From assembly GCA_946487985.1 (NCBI GenBank), contig CAMLUY010000046.1, forward strand, positions 1-7,712: a stretch of 7,712 nt of DNA, written 5' to 3'. The translations under genes and the position numbers were made by a program. Source of the stretch: an uncultured Clostridia bacterium (GTDB lineage: Bacteria > Bacillota > Clostridia > Christensenellales > UBA1242). The notes under the pieces are model-generated. The model made no database searches. It was not told the DNA's origin and saw only the letters and a list, made by a program, of their open reading frames with translations. Position 1 is the first letter of the stretch, and each line of letters opens with the position of its first letter. Positions 1 to 7,085 of this stretch are shown one piece after another.

Positions 1-1812
1 CTTGAAATAGTCTGCGCTGGCGTAGTGACTATGGCTTTTGCCGCAGGACTGTCACAATGTGACATATATGGCTTTTCGGTGCTCAAACTGTTTGTCTGCC
101 TGGCGCTGCTTGCGGTCAACTTCTCGTCAAGGCCGGCTGTCACCATGATTTTCGCCGCGCTGATGGGTATTGGCAGCATGCTGCCAGACAACAACCCTGT
201 CATGATTGCACCTTTCATCATTTGGGCGCTTGCAGCAATTGTGTTCAGGTCGTATCACAAGGTTTTTTCTGCTGTTGCGGTTATTGCCAGCGAGTTTTTC
301 ATTGGCTATTACTTTTGCCTTTACTACGGCTTTGGCGTAATCGACTTTATGCCTGTCGTTGTCAGCGGAGTTGTGTTTGCGCTTCTGCCGCGCTGGGCGT
401 TTGACAATCTGTCTTCACTTTTGAGCGGAAATAATGACAGGCTGGCTGTGAAAAATGTGGTCAATCGCAATCGCGAAATTCTGCAACGCCGACTTGGCAA
501 TCTCAGCGAGGTCTTTTGCGACATGAACAACGTCTTTCGCAAGCTGATTAAATCAGAAATGAGCCCTGACCAGGTGGCAGACATGCTGTATGAAGAGGTT
601 AAATCAACCATATGCAAGGGTTGCAGCGAGCAGAACCACTGCCATCGCACCTTTGGCGAAGACACAAAAAAGCTGTTCAAAGAGCTGATTACCATTGCCT
701 TTGAGCGAGGCAGAGTGACACTGCTTGACCTGCCAAGCTATCTTTCATCACGATGCGGCAAGGCAAACCATCTGCTCAGCGAAATAAATACCTTGACTGC
801 GCAGTACAAGTCCTACTCGCGACTTGTTGGCAATGTTGACACCAGCAAGCTGCTGATTTCTGACCAACTTGCAGGGATTTCAGGAATTATGAAGACCCTT
901 GCAAGCGAGGTCGATACCATGGCCTCCTTTGACGACAGCCGCGAGGGCAGGATTATTGACGAGCTTGCTCAAAACAACATCATCTGCACTGATGCCGTGG
1001 TGTACGAGAGCGGCTCGCGCACAACTATGGCAACACTTGTCGTGCGCGATGAAGACCAGGACAAGCTCAAACTGCCACAGACGGTCAGCAAAATCTGCGG
1101 AGGCAAGATGGTCATCAGTGACAGCTATCCAGCAGGCAAAGCGGGGCTTGTCAGTGTCAATTTGAAAAGCGCACCAATGTTTGACTGCCTGTTTGGGCTT
1201 GCCTGCCAAACCCGCAGCGGCAGCAATATTTCAGGCGACAGCCACAGCATAGAAAGGCTTGATTGCGACAAGTTCATGTTTGCAATCTGTGACGGTATGG
1301 GCAGTGGCGAGGCGGCAAGTGAGAAATCTCAAACAGCAATTGGGCTGGTGGAAAACTTTTACAAGGCGGGCTTTGACAATGAAATCATACTCTCATCTGT
1401 CAACAAGCTGCTGAATTTAGAGCGCGACGACATGTTTTCAACCATGGACATCTGCATTGTTGACTTGAAATCGGGTATTGCTGACTTTATCAAGATGGGT
1501 GCGGCATCATCATATGTGCGCAGCACAGACGAGTGCAAAATTATTGAATGCCAAAGCCTGCCAGTCGGAGTGCTTCAAGACGTCAAAACGCAGACGAAAA
1601 AAATTGTCCTTCAAGAAAAGGACATGATCGTCATCTGCTCGGACGGCATCAGTGACACATTCAGCTCTGACGCCGACATGAAGGACTTTTTGCTCACCAT
1701 CAAAGCGGCCAACCCGCAAGAGTTTGCAGACGCCATTCTTTCCCAGGCGCTTGCGAACAACAACGGCTATGCCGTCGACGACATGACCTGCCTGGTTGTC
1801 AAAATAATTTGA
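1..1812 (+). CDS. spoIIE: Stage II sporulation protein E (SpoIIE), serine phosphatase, 5' end cut by window edge
   Basis: SpoIIE is a membrane-anchored PP2C-type serine phosphatase. It dephosphorylates the anti-anti-sigma factor SpoIIAA, activates sigma-F in the forespore, and also helps form the polar septum. The frame is open to base 1, so the GTG at 25 is not the true start. About 200 N-terminal residues are probably missing compared with the roughly 820-residue Bacillus protein. Numbering from that GTG, residues 1-125 are hydrophobic and form several membrane segments. A regulatory middle region follows with conserved cysteines at C197, C200, C206 and C244, typical of SpoIIE. The PP2C domain covers about 385-595, with metal-binding acidic motifs SGDS (D405), CDGMG (D423), SDGISD (D540) and VDDMT (D585/D586). 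The end matches the usual SpoIIE C-terminus. No strong terminator directly follows; the first is at 2166-2213. The identification is firm from the motifs. Confidence 0.95.
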   Translation, partial: LEIVCAGVVTMAFAAGLSQCDIYGFSVLKLFVCLALLAVNFSSRPAVTMIFAALMGIGSMLPDNNPVMIAPFIIWALAAIVFRSYHKVFSAVAVIASEFFIGYYFCLYYGFGVIDFMPVVVSGVVFALLPRWAFDNLSSLLSGNNDRLAVKNVVNRNREILQRRLGNLSEVFCDMNNVFRKLIKSEMSPDQVADMLYEEVKSTICKGCSEQNHCHRTFGEDTKKLFKELITIAFERGRVTLLDLPSYLSSRCGKANHLLSEINTLTAQYKSYSRLVGNVDTSKLLISDQLAGISGIMKTLASEVDTMASFDDSREGRIIDELAQNNIICTDAVVYESGSRTTMATLVVRDEDQDKLKLPQTVSKICGGKMVISDSYPAGKAGLVSVNLKSAPMFDCLFGLACQTRSGSNISGDSHSIERLDCDKFMFAICDGMGSGEAASEKSQTAIGLVENFYKAGFDNEIILSSVNKLLNLERDDMFSTMDICIVDLKSGIADFIKMGAASSYVRSTDECKIIECQSLPVGVLQDVKTQTKKIVLQEKDMIVICSDGISDTFSSDADMKDFLLTIKAANPQEFADAILSQALANNNGYAVDDMTCLVVKII

Positions 1813-1880
1813 TTGTGAAATAAAAATCATTATATTAGGTAATTGTTTTTGATGTTTATTTGAATCAAAATATTTGCTTT

Positions 1881-1939
1881 TTACGCAAAAATATACGCAT
1901 AAAACGTACATAAACGTGAATAATATGCGTAATGCGCAG
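1881..1939. repeat. Cluster of short ACG-containing direct and inverted repeats
   Basis: Three imperfect direct repeats start with TAC: TACGCAAAAA at 1882, TACGCATAAAA at 1894 and TACATAAACG at 1907. AAACGT also occurs at 1902 and 1912, exactly 10 bp apart. TACGCAT (1894-1900) is inverted as ATGCGTA (1925-1931), and a further ATGCGC follows at 1932. The spacing of about 10-13 bp puts the elements roughly on one face of the helix, as in multi-site operators. The cluster lies upstream of the small broken frame at 1992. Its function is unknown; the operator reading is inference. Confidence 0.35.
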
Positions 1940-1961
1940 CACGGTAAAACGACTGAGCCCG

Positions 1962-1967
1962 TATACT
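1962..1967 (+). promoter_or_regulatory. Possible -10 box upstream of the small broken frame
   Basis: TATACT lies 30 bases before the ATG at 1992. No good TTGACA-like -35 is present at 16-18 bp, so this would be a weak or activator-dependent promoter. The repeat cluster immediately upstream would fit such a role. Weak evidence. Confidence 0.25.
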
Positions 1968-1991
1968 AATTTCAGAGAATAGGGGTATTTG

Positions 1992-2109
1992 ATGAGCGAA
2001 CAGAATATGACATATCAGGATATCATCAGAAGACATTGAACTTTTGAAAAGCCTGAACGAAAAAGAAGTATCTCATGTGCTGGAACTGTTGCGAATCAGG
2101 CGCGACTGA
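1992..2109 (+). pseudogene. Small reading frame (about 38 aa if repaired) broken by a +1 frameshift
   Basis: An ATG at 1992 follows the ribosome site AGGGG (1981-1985) with good spacing. The frame stops at TGA 2037 after 15 codons. A second frame is open from 2011 and ends at TGA 2107-2109. Removing one base from the ATCATCAGAAGA stretch (2022-2033) joins them into one 38-residue protein. It would begin MSEQNMTYQDII and continue with an acidic amphipathic helix containing ELLKSL and ending LELLRIRRD. That tail resembles the last 27 residues of the XRE regulator at 7234-7530 (11 identities, no gaps). It could be a decayed regulator fragment, a stand-alone helix peptide with a recent mutation, a sequencing error, or a programmed shift at the tandem AGA AGA codons. 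It is too short to name. Confidence 0.45.
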
Positions 2110-2165
2110 GCAAAAAGTGAAATCAACAGTGACGTAAAGCGTGTTGAACTAAAAAATGAATGAAA

Positions 2166-2213
2166 AAAGCCGAAGAGAAATTCCTGAAAAGGGTTTTAAA
2201 AATCTTCGGCTTT
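2166..2213. terminator. Bidirectional intrinsic terminator between spoIIE/small frame and tilS
   Basis: A perfect 11-bp stem pairs AAAGCCGAAGA (2166-2176) with TCTTCGGCTTT (2203-2213) around a 26-base loop that can itself fold (CCT/AGG). On the plus strand the stem runs into TTTATTTTTG. On the minus strand it is followed by TTTTTT. It therefore ends transcription from both sides, as expected between convergent genes: the spoIIE side and tilS, whose stop codon is about 70 bases away. Confidence 0.85.
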
Positions 2214-2284
2214 ATTTTTGTTTGAAAGTGTTTTCTGTAATTTTATCAATATTTTTATTGGTCTGGTGAAATTTTTGTTTGCGG

Positions 2285-3613
2285 CTATTTGATTTCAATC
2301 ATGTATGCGCTTGGCACGTTTTCAACTTTGACTTTGTCTGAAATTTCAATGCCAGCCACAGCATAGATTTCGCTGCCGCTTGCAAGCACTGGAATGCTGT
2401 CGCGCATGCGAAGTGGAATCTTTTTGTCAATAAAGAATGATTTAAGCTTTTTGCTGCCTCCGCCAAACTTGGTAAAGGTGTCGCCATCGGCGCGGAATCG
2501 CCATTCGGCGTCCTTTGGCACTTTGCGATAGTCAAGCAAAAGCTGCCCCTCGCTTGGGATAAAGTCGGTTTTCACCCGTTTGACAATCAGTTTTCGTCCG
2601 TCTGGCAGTGCAAACTCGCCGCACTTGAAAGGCGCTGAAAATTCAGGTTTGTCTTCGTGTCGGTTGACGATGGTCAGATAGTCATATTCTTTCACGGCAA
2701 CTGCTTCAAAAGGCAGGCTGATGCGTTTGCCGTTTTCGCCGTTTAGTGCAAGGTTTTTGATTGCGTCAATGTGCTTGCGTTCGATATCCTGAGTCAGACC
2801 GATGGATTTTACCGCCTTGAAAAGAATGCGGCTGACAACGGCGTTGTCGAACAGGAAATATGATGTTGGAATTTTGACAAGCTTGTCTTCGGTGATGATT
2901 GCGTCAGCATTGATTTGTTTGTTGATGTACTCGTCGTCTTCGCGAATCGCCTGTGCAAAGTTGACGATTGCCGACTCAGCGCCCGGCCAGCGTGAGAGAA
3001 TGTCTTTCATGATTACGTTGCGCACGAAGTTGCGATTATAGCTGTTGTCTTCATTTGTGATGTCTTCGCAATAGTCAAGGCGGTTTTCGTTCAGATATTG
3101 AAAGATTTCATCTTTGGTGGTATTGAGAAAAGGTCTGATGTAGATTTTGTCGCTTACAGGACTCATGCCCATTGCGCCAACATTGCCGCAGCCACGGAAA
3201 AGATGCATCAAGATTGTTTCGGCCTGGTCGCGAGTGTGATGAGCAAGCGCGATTTTATCAATAAGCCCTTTTTTGTAAAGCGACTTGAAAACCCCATATC
3301 TAGCGTTTCGCGCTGCTGTTTCAAGGCTTTGATTTTTCTCCTTTGCAATCTTTGGCACGTCTACGCGAAATTTGTAGTATCTGACCCCCAGCTCGCGAGC
3401 GCGCTCTTTGACAAAGTCAGCGTCGATGTAGCTGTTTTCACGAATCTGATGATCGATGTGAATTGCCACTACTTCAATATCGAACTTTTCCTGATTTGTT
3501 GCCAGATAGTGCAAAAGAGCCATTGAGTCGCTTCCGCCGCTGCACCCAACGCCTATGATTTCACCACTTTTGAGAAGATTGTTTTTTATGATAAAGTTTT
3601 CACAAGATTGCAT
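2285..3613 (-). CDS. tilS: tRNA(Ile)-lysidine synthase TilS
   Basis: TilS is a cytoplasmic N-type ATP pyrophosphatase. It joins lysine to C34 of the CAU-anticodon isoleucine tRNA, switching it from Met to Ile identity and AUG to AUA decoding. The protein has 442 residues, a normal full length. The PP-loop SGGSDS is at residues 25-30, followed by HIDHQIR (52-58), the SLETAARNARY segment (97-107), the AHHTRDQAET motif (124-133) and EDITNEDNSYNRNFVRN (183-199). The C-terminal tRNA-binding domain (about 370-430) has WRFRADGD, a KKLKSFFIDKKIP segment and a WAVAGI-like YAVAGIEIS stretch. An upstream in-frame start at 3664 would add 17 residues but lies inside the promoter. The ATG at 3613 has AAAGGGG six bases ahead and is preferred. 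In many spore formers tilS follows spoIIE on the same strand; here the two converge. Confidence 0.95.
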   Translation of the reverse strand: MQSCENFIIKNNLLKSGEIIGVGCSGGSDSMALLHYLATNQEKFDIEVVAIHIDHQIRENSYIDADFVKERARELGVRYYKFRVDVPKIAKEKNQSLETAARNARYGVFKSLYKKGLIDKIALAHHTRDQAETILMHLFRGCGNVGAMGMSPVSDKIYIRPFLNTTKDEIFQYLNENRLDYCEDITNEDNSYNRNFVRNVIMKDILSRWPGAESAIVNFAQAIREDDEYINKQINADAIITEDKLVKIPTSYFLFDNAVVSRILFKAVKSIGLTQDIERKHIDAIKNLALNGENGKRISLPFEAVAVKEYDYLTIVNRHEDKPEFSAPFKCGEFALPDGRKLIVKRVKTDFIPSEGQLLLDYRKVPKDAEWRFRADGDTFTKFGGGSKKLKSFFIDKKIPLRMRDSIPVLASGSEIYAVAGIEISDKVKVENVPSAYMIEIK

Positions 3614-3655
3614 GTTTGACCCCTTTTGCCAGTTTTTCAAAACTTTTAGATACAT

Positions 3656-3684
3656 AGTATACATTAAAATCTTTTCTCTTGCAA
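3656..3684 (-). promoter_or_regulatory. Sigma-A-type promoter of tilS
   Basis: Read on the minus strand, TTGCAA (3684-3679) and TATACT (3661-3656) are separated by exactly 17 bp. Transcription would start near 3649, giving a leader of about 35 bases to the ATG at 3613. The promoter lies just downstream of the terminator of the preceding unit, so tilS is an independent transcript. Confidence 0.75.
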
Positions 3685-3716
3685 TACAATATTGAAAACT
3701 TTTGCAATAATTTAAT

Positions 3717-3758
3717 AAAAAAGCGGTAGAAAATCAGATTTTTACTGAAATTTTACCG
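3717..3758 (-). terminator. Intrinsic terminator of the lemA-DUF2207 operon
   Basis: Arms at 3745-3758 and 3724-3737 form a 14-bp stem with two internal mismatches and one further non-Watson-Crick position. The loop is 7 bases. On the minus strand the stem is followed by GCTTTTTT (3723-3717). It sits about 80 bases after the DUF2207 stop codon and before the tilS promoter. A run of seven Ts follows on the plus strand as well, but no plus-strand gene needs it. Confidence 0.75.
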
Positions 3759-3837
3759 TTTTTTTGCAAAATGACTGAATTATATTTTTTATCTTTTGTT
3801 GCAAGCAGATTGGTTTGTGAAGCTTTGTTTTTGGAAA

Positions 3838-5799
3838 TTAAAACCTTCCGCCTCCGCCTCCGCCTACACCGCCGCCAGAGAAGCCTCCGCCACTAGCGCT
3901 GCCTCCGATAGCCGCAGCTACCGCAGCAACACGTGCGACTTTGACCATTGTGCTTACCATGCCGCGCGACATTACAGTGCCAAGCACGAACATACTGCGA
4001 GAGATTGAATTGAGAGCAATGAGTGTTGTAATCTGTGCCGAAGTTGTCAGCCATTCAGGTGCTGGCAGGGCGACATCTTTAAATTTATTCATGTACACAT
4101 TGCTTACGCCAAGCACATACGCAAAAGGAAGTACGTCATAAAACAGTGTTGGGTTGTCTTTGACCATTGCCTCCATCTTGTCTTTTTCTGCCACCTCGAT
4201 ATAGGTTTTCAGCCCGCGCACCCTGCCAAGCAGCTCGCGGCCTTTCGGTGTGAGCATTTCAAGCGAAGGGTAGGTGAAAAACAGGAGTAGGGGCAGAAGC
4301 AGAATGAATACGCTCAGATAAAACGGGTCGCAGTACATTTCGCCAATGAATATGCTGCCAATAGCAGGGGCGAATATGAATATGAAATTCACAACCAGCT
4401 TGAAAATGTATGCCTTTCGCGAGATGCCGTCTTTTTTCTGCACAATGCCTGGCAGGAAAAGCAGTGCGACCAGTGAAATTACAGACAAAATCAATCGCCA
4501 AAATACAGTACTGAATGTGTTGAAGCTTTCATTGCCAATTCTGACCGCAAGCACAATGGCAAGAATGAAATATACTGCTGCAAGCACTCTGAACCAGGTC
4601 GTTGGCGCAGAGTTAAAATACACCATTTTTTTGCGCTCAATTGATGTTTTGCAGCGTCCGCCTACGCTAGGGCTGATTTTGCTCAGCTCGCTTGATTTGA
4701 CCTCAGTGCGGTTTTGAAACAGTGTGGCAAAGAAGAACTTTTCGTGCTCTTTTGCATCATTTGGCAGGTCTTTGACTTTTTTTATGGTGACGTCTTTGCC
4801 GTCATCATTCAATGTCAGAAAGCCTTTTGACGCCCAATAGACAATCAGTGCTGAAATGTCATGGCCGTTTACCGTCTGGTCAATAAGAAATCCTGCTTCC
4901 GATGGTGTAATGCCGTCTGGCGCTTTGAACTCGACAACGTCGATAATAGGCGTTTTTCGACGTTTGGTGAAAAACAGTGCAAGCACTCCGGCAATCGCTG
5001 CAAGCAAAAGCACGATCAGGACGATATCAAAAGTGTGCGATCTGTTGACGCTGAAATATCCCTGAGGTAGAGGTTTGAAAATGGTCACCGCTTCGCCATA
5101 TTCAAGCCCATTACAGCTGCCGCTGATGGTGTTGCCTGAGATTGAATACTCTACGCGCCCGCTGCTGCCTGTGTTGTCTTCGCCATATCTGCCGACATAG
5201 AACATGAGCTGCTCGTCAGTAATTTCCGACGGGAAAGTTATCGAGAAGTCAACATTGTCAATGCTTGTATCCCAGCCCGTACCGATGATGTTGAAATAAA
5301 ACAAGTCTTTTTCGGTGTCGCGGTCGTCGCCAGGGTCAAGCGTGTATGAAAAGGTGTACACGCACTCGGTTTGGGTGTTGCCGTAATCGCCAATGTACAA
5401 AAACAGATAGCCGCTGTCCGTGAAAGACCGGATAATCTCAACGCCCTCGGTTGTGCGATCTTTGTCAAGCGTTACATTGCTGATTGTGTTGCGATAGTTC
5501 TTGATATCAAAGTCGCCATCATCATTAGGCACGGCCACCGTTTGGTCGAGCGGCAGATAGCGGACAATGCCGTTTGATGGATAGTCGAGAAAAACTGCCG
5601 TGATAGACTCGGTGATGGTCATCACCTTGTTTTCATCGACAACAACGTCAACGACATAGTTTGAAATCTTGTATCCATCGTCTTCGGGAGGCAGATAAGT
5701 CGTGTTTTCAATGACGTTACAGCCCCCAAATACCAACATAGCCATTATCATAAAGATAACAGCTATGGTGAAAGTTATTCGATTTTTAATTTTGGTCAT
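3838..5799 (-). CDS. DUF2207 domain-containing membrane protein with Gly-rich C-terminal tail
   Basis: A 653-residue protein of the DUF2207 (YciQ-like) family, function unknown. Residues 1-26 are a signal sequence ending FGGC, with C27 as a possible lipoprotein cysteine; the box is imperfect (F at -3). Residues 40-250 form the exported beta-rich DUF2207 domain (start YKISNYVVDVVVDEN, then an RYLPL motif near 80). A membrane helix follows at about 257-277. Next is a cytoplasmic part containing the family-typical PDGITPSEAGFLID (294-307). Four more helices lie at about 402-420, 433-453, 464-486 and 491-511. Then comes the conserved segment ending LPFAYVLGV (557-565) and a tail of SGGG and GGGGGGRF (634-653). 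The gene starts 12 bases after the lemA stop with AAAGGA before its ATG, so it is translated from the lemA operon. The two families are recurrent neighbours and probably act together at the membrane. Confidence 0.9.
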   Translation of the reverse strand: MTKIKNRITFTIAVIFMIMAMLVFGGCNVIENTTYLPPEDDGYKISNYVVDVVVDENKVMTITESITAVFLDYPSNGIVRYLPLDQTVAVPNDDGDFDIKNYRNTISNVTLDKDRTTEGVEIIRSFTDSGYLFLYIGDYGNTQTECVYTFSYTLDPGDDRDTEKDLFYFNIIGTGWDTSIDNVDFSITFPSEITDEQLMFYVGRYGEDNTGSSGRVEYSISGNTISGSCNGLEYGEAVTIFKPLPQGYFSVNRSHTFDIVLIVLLLAAIAGVLALFFTKRRKTPIIDVVEFKAPDGITPSEAGFLIDQTVNGHDISALIVYWASKGFLTLNDDGKDVTIKKVKDLPNDAKEHEKFFFATLFQNRTEVKSSELSKISPSVGGRCKTSIERKKMVYFNSAPTTWFRVLAAVYFILAIVLAVRIGNESFNTFSTVFWRLILSVISLVALLFLPGIVQKKDGISRKAYIFKLVVNFIFIFAPAIGSIFIGEMYCDPFYLSVFILLLPLLLFFTYPSLEMLTPKGRELLGRVRGLKTYIEVAEKDKMEAMVKDNPTLFYDVLPFAYVLGVSNVYMNKFKDVALPAPEWLTTSAQITTLIALNSISRSMFVLGTVMSRGMVSTMVKVARVAAVAAAIGGSASGGGFSGGGVGGGGGGRF

Positions 5800-5811
5800 A
5801 CTTTTCCTTTA

Positions 5812-6387
5812 TTAAAATTGAACTTTGACATTTTTGCGTTCTTCTGGTGCATCAACTTCAAACAAAGGCTTCTTTTCAAACTTTTTCCAGTTTGCAATGA
5901 TTGAAGTCGGGAATACCTCGCGCTTGGTGTTGTACTGCTTTACAATGCCGTTGTAGTATTTGCGTGATGAGGTGATTTCATCTTCAATGCTGCGCAGCTC
6001 GTTCATCATTTCTGTAAAATGAGTGTCGGCTTTGAGCTGTGGATAGCTCTCGTTGAGCGCAAACAGTGACTTCAACGTGCCAGTAAGCACATTCTCCTTT
6101 TCCATACGCTCTTGCGGGTCTGTCGCTGTCATAGCAGCATTACGGGCAGCGATGATGTTTGTCAGCGCTTCATTTTCATGCTTTGCGTAACCTTTGACAG
6201 TTTCAACAAGGTTTGGAATAAGGTCGTATCTCTTTTTCAGATATACGTCCATGGTTGAAAAGGCCTCTTCAATGCCATTTCGCAAACGAACAAAGGCGTT
6301 GTACACAGCAATAGCCCAAATGACAATAATGATTGCAACAAGCGCGATTGCACCGAATACAATGCCAAGAATAACTCCTGTTGACAT
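5812..6387 (-). CDS. lemA: LemA family membrane protein
   Basis: A 191-residue LemA-family protein of normal length; the molecular role is not established. One N-terminal membrane helix (about residues 5-29) is followed by a cytoplasmic or surface four-helix domain. Family landmarks are VYNAFVRLRN (28-37), the Y-DLIPNLVETVKGYAKHE segment (54-71), YPQLKA (115-120) with FTEMMNEL after it, IEDEI (134-138) and the YN-KREVFP segment (152-160), with a C-terminal stretch ending in KVQF. The start ATG has a perfect AGGAGG (6400-6395) seven bases ahead. It is the first gene of a two-gene operon with the DUF2207 gene, which follows after 12 bases. A promoter with an overlapping dyad lies directly upstream. 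The identification is firm, the function is not. Confidence 0.93.
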   Translation of the reverse strand: MSTGVILGIVFGAIALVAIIIVIWAIAVYNAFVRLRNGIEEAFSTMDVYLKKRYDLIPNLVETVKGYAKHENEALTNIIAARNAAMTATDPQERMEKENVLTGTLKSLFALNESYPQLKADTHFTEMMNELRSIEDEITSSRKYYNGIVKQYNTKREVFPTSIIANWKKFEKKPLFEVDAPEERKNVKVQF

Positions 6388-6406
6388 AATTTTTCCTCCT
6401 GCGAAG

Positions 6407-6435
6407 AGTATAGCATAATTCTATGCGATTTTGAA
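6407..6435 (-). promoter_or_regulatory. Extended -10 promoter of the lemA operon
   Basis: On the minus strand the -10 is TATACT (6412-6407), preceded by TGC, making a full extended -10. A partial -35, TTCAAA (6435-6430), lies 17 bp upstream. The start would fall near 6400, practically at the Shine-Dalgarno, so the leader is only about 13 bases. The 17-bp spacer contains a dyad with arms GCATA and TATGC (6413-6417 and 6422-6426). Confidence 0.65.
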
Positions 6436-6455
6436 AACATATTTTCATGTTTTCA
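6432..6455. promoter_or_regulatory. Perfect 9-bp inverted repeat over the lemA -35, candidate operator
   Basis: TGAAAACAT (6432-6440) is repeated in inverted form as ATGTTTTCA (6447-6455) with a 6-base spacer. It overlaps the -35 hexamer of the lemA promoter. It has no U-tract and lies upstream of the transcription start, so it is not a terminator. A dimeric repressor or activator site is the natural reading; the protein that would bind is unknown. Confidence 0.5.
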
Positions 6456-6487
6456 CAAAAAACGAATAATTGCATGGTTCTTGGTTT

Positions 6488-6513
6488 AAAAAAAATAATC
6501 TTTATATATTATT
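6488..6513 (-). terminator. Weak A/T-only terminator of the SLOG gene
   Basis: On the minus strand, AATAAT (6513-6508) can pair with ATTATT (6499-6494) around an 8-base loop, followed by a T run down to 6488. The stem contains no G/C and overlaps the stop codon at 6509-6511, so termination may be leaky and let some transcription run into lemA. Confidence 0.3.
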
Positions 6514-7057
6514 GAAGAAGGTGACTGCTATTTTTTAGCCAGTCTTTGAACTTCTTTTCTTTCTCCTCCTCACTTAACAGATAAAGAGGGTCATCATCTG
6601 GACGATACAAATTTATAATTTTCAAACCTTTCTTTTTTGCGTAGATTAAAGTTTTTTTTGCACCACTTCTGAGTCTCCGCATATCAACGTAACAAATTAA
6701 TGTAGTACAACTATTAATCATTTGGCGATTGCTGGATGTAATTCGGTTTTTGTAGTGTTCATTTTCTATTTCATAAATAATAGTTTGTACACCTTCATAA
6801 TTGAGATTGTTTTTTATTTGGTTTATACTTGTCAACACAACTTCTATTTCTATATTGGTATTTTTTTGCCGCAATTCTTTGCAAACAGTTAAAGCTAGAT
6901 TGTCAAAATCGCCATATGTTCCCATTGTATAGAGCAAACATCCATCGTTTATTTCTTTCATTACTGCTTTGGTTAATCTTTTTTTTAATTTGTCATTTAC
7001 ATTATGAAGACGACCATGCCCAGCAAAACCAATTTTTAAATTTTTATGTGTTTCCAT
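6509..7057 (-). CDS. SLOG-superfamily (YpsA/DUF1273-like) Rossmann-fold protein
   Basis: A 182-residue protein with the layout of the SLOG superfamily, whose members are proposed to bind nucleotides or nucleotide-derived ligands; some occur in conflict and stress systems. Visible landmarks are a first strand with KIGFAGHGR (8-16), a glycine motif MGTYGDFDNLA (45-55), a central strand IEVVLT (71-76), a conserved NRQMI (110-114), a strand LICYVD (120-125), SGAKKTLIYAKKKG (131-144) and a final strand KIINL (146-150). The ATG at 7057 is chosen because AAAAGGA lies 8 bases ahead. A TTG start at 7081 would add 8 residues and absorb this site. G+C is about 31% by hand count, well below the 42-48% of its neighbours, which suggests horizontal acquisition. 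It has its own promoter and is divergent from an XRE regulator. The family assignment is fairly sure; the ligand and function are unknown. Confidence 0.75.
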   Translation of the reverse strand: METHKNLKIGFAGHGRLHNVNDKLKKRLTKAVMKEINDGCLLYTMGTYGDFDNLALTVCKELRQKNTNIEIEVVLTSINQIKNNLNYEGVQTIIYEIENEHYKNRITSSNRQMINSCTTLICYVDMRRLRSGAKKTLIYAKKKGLKIINLYRPDDDPLYLLSEEEKEKKFKDWLKNSSHLLQ

Positions 7058-7085
7058 ATTCAAAATCCTTTTAAGTATCAATTAA

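Noticed and set aside
324..695. Open frames of 60-140 codons antisense to or out of frame with spoIIE, tilS, DUF2207 and lemA, this one among the longest.
   Set aside because: They lie wholly inside well-identified genes, have no ribosome sites of note and show no family motifs.
1847..1870. Inverted repeat TTTTGAT / ATCAAAA just after spoIIE, considered as its terminator.
   Set aside because: The stem has a single G-C pair, the loop is 10 bases, and no U-tract follows.
3614..3664. Longer TilS start at 3664.
   Set aside because: It lies within the -10 of the tilS promoter, so its codons would be at or before the transcript start; the ATG at 3613 has a proper Shine-Dalgarno.
7058..7081. TTG start at 7081 extending the SLOG protein by 8 residues.
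   Set aside because: It would put the good AAAAGGA ribosome site inside the coding sequence; the ATG at 7057 is correctly spaced from it.
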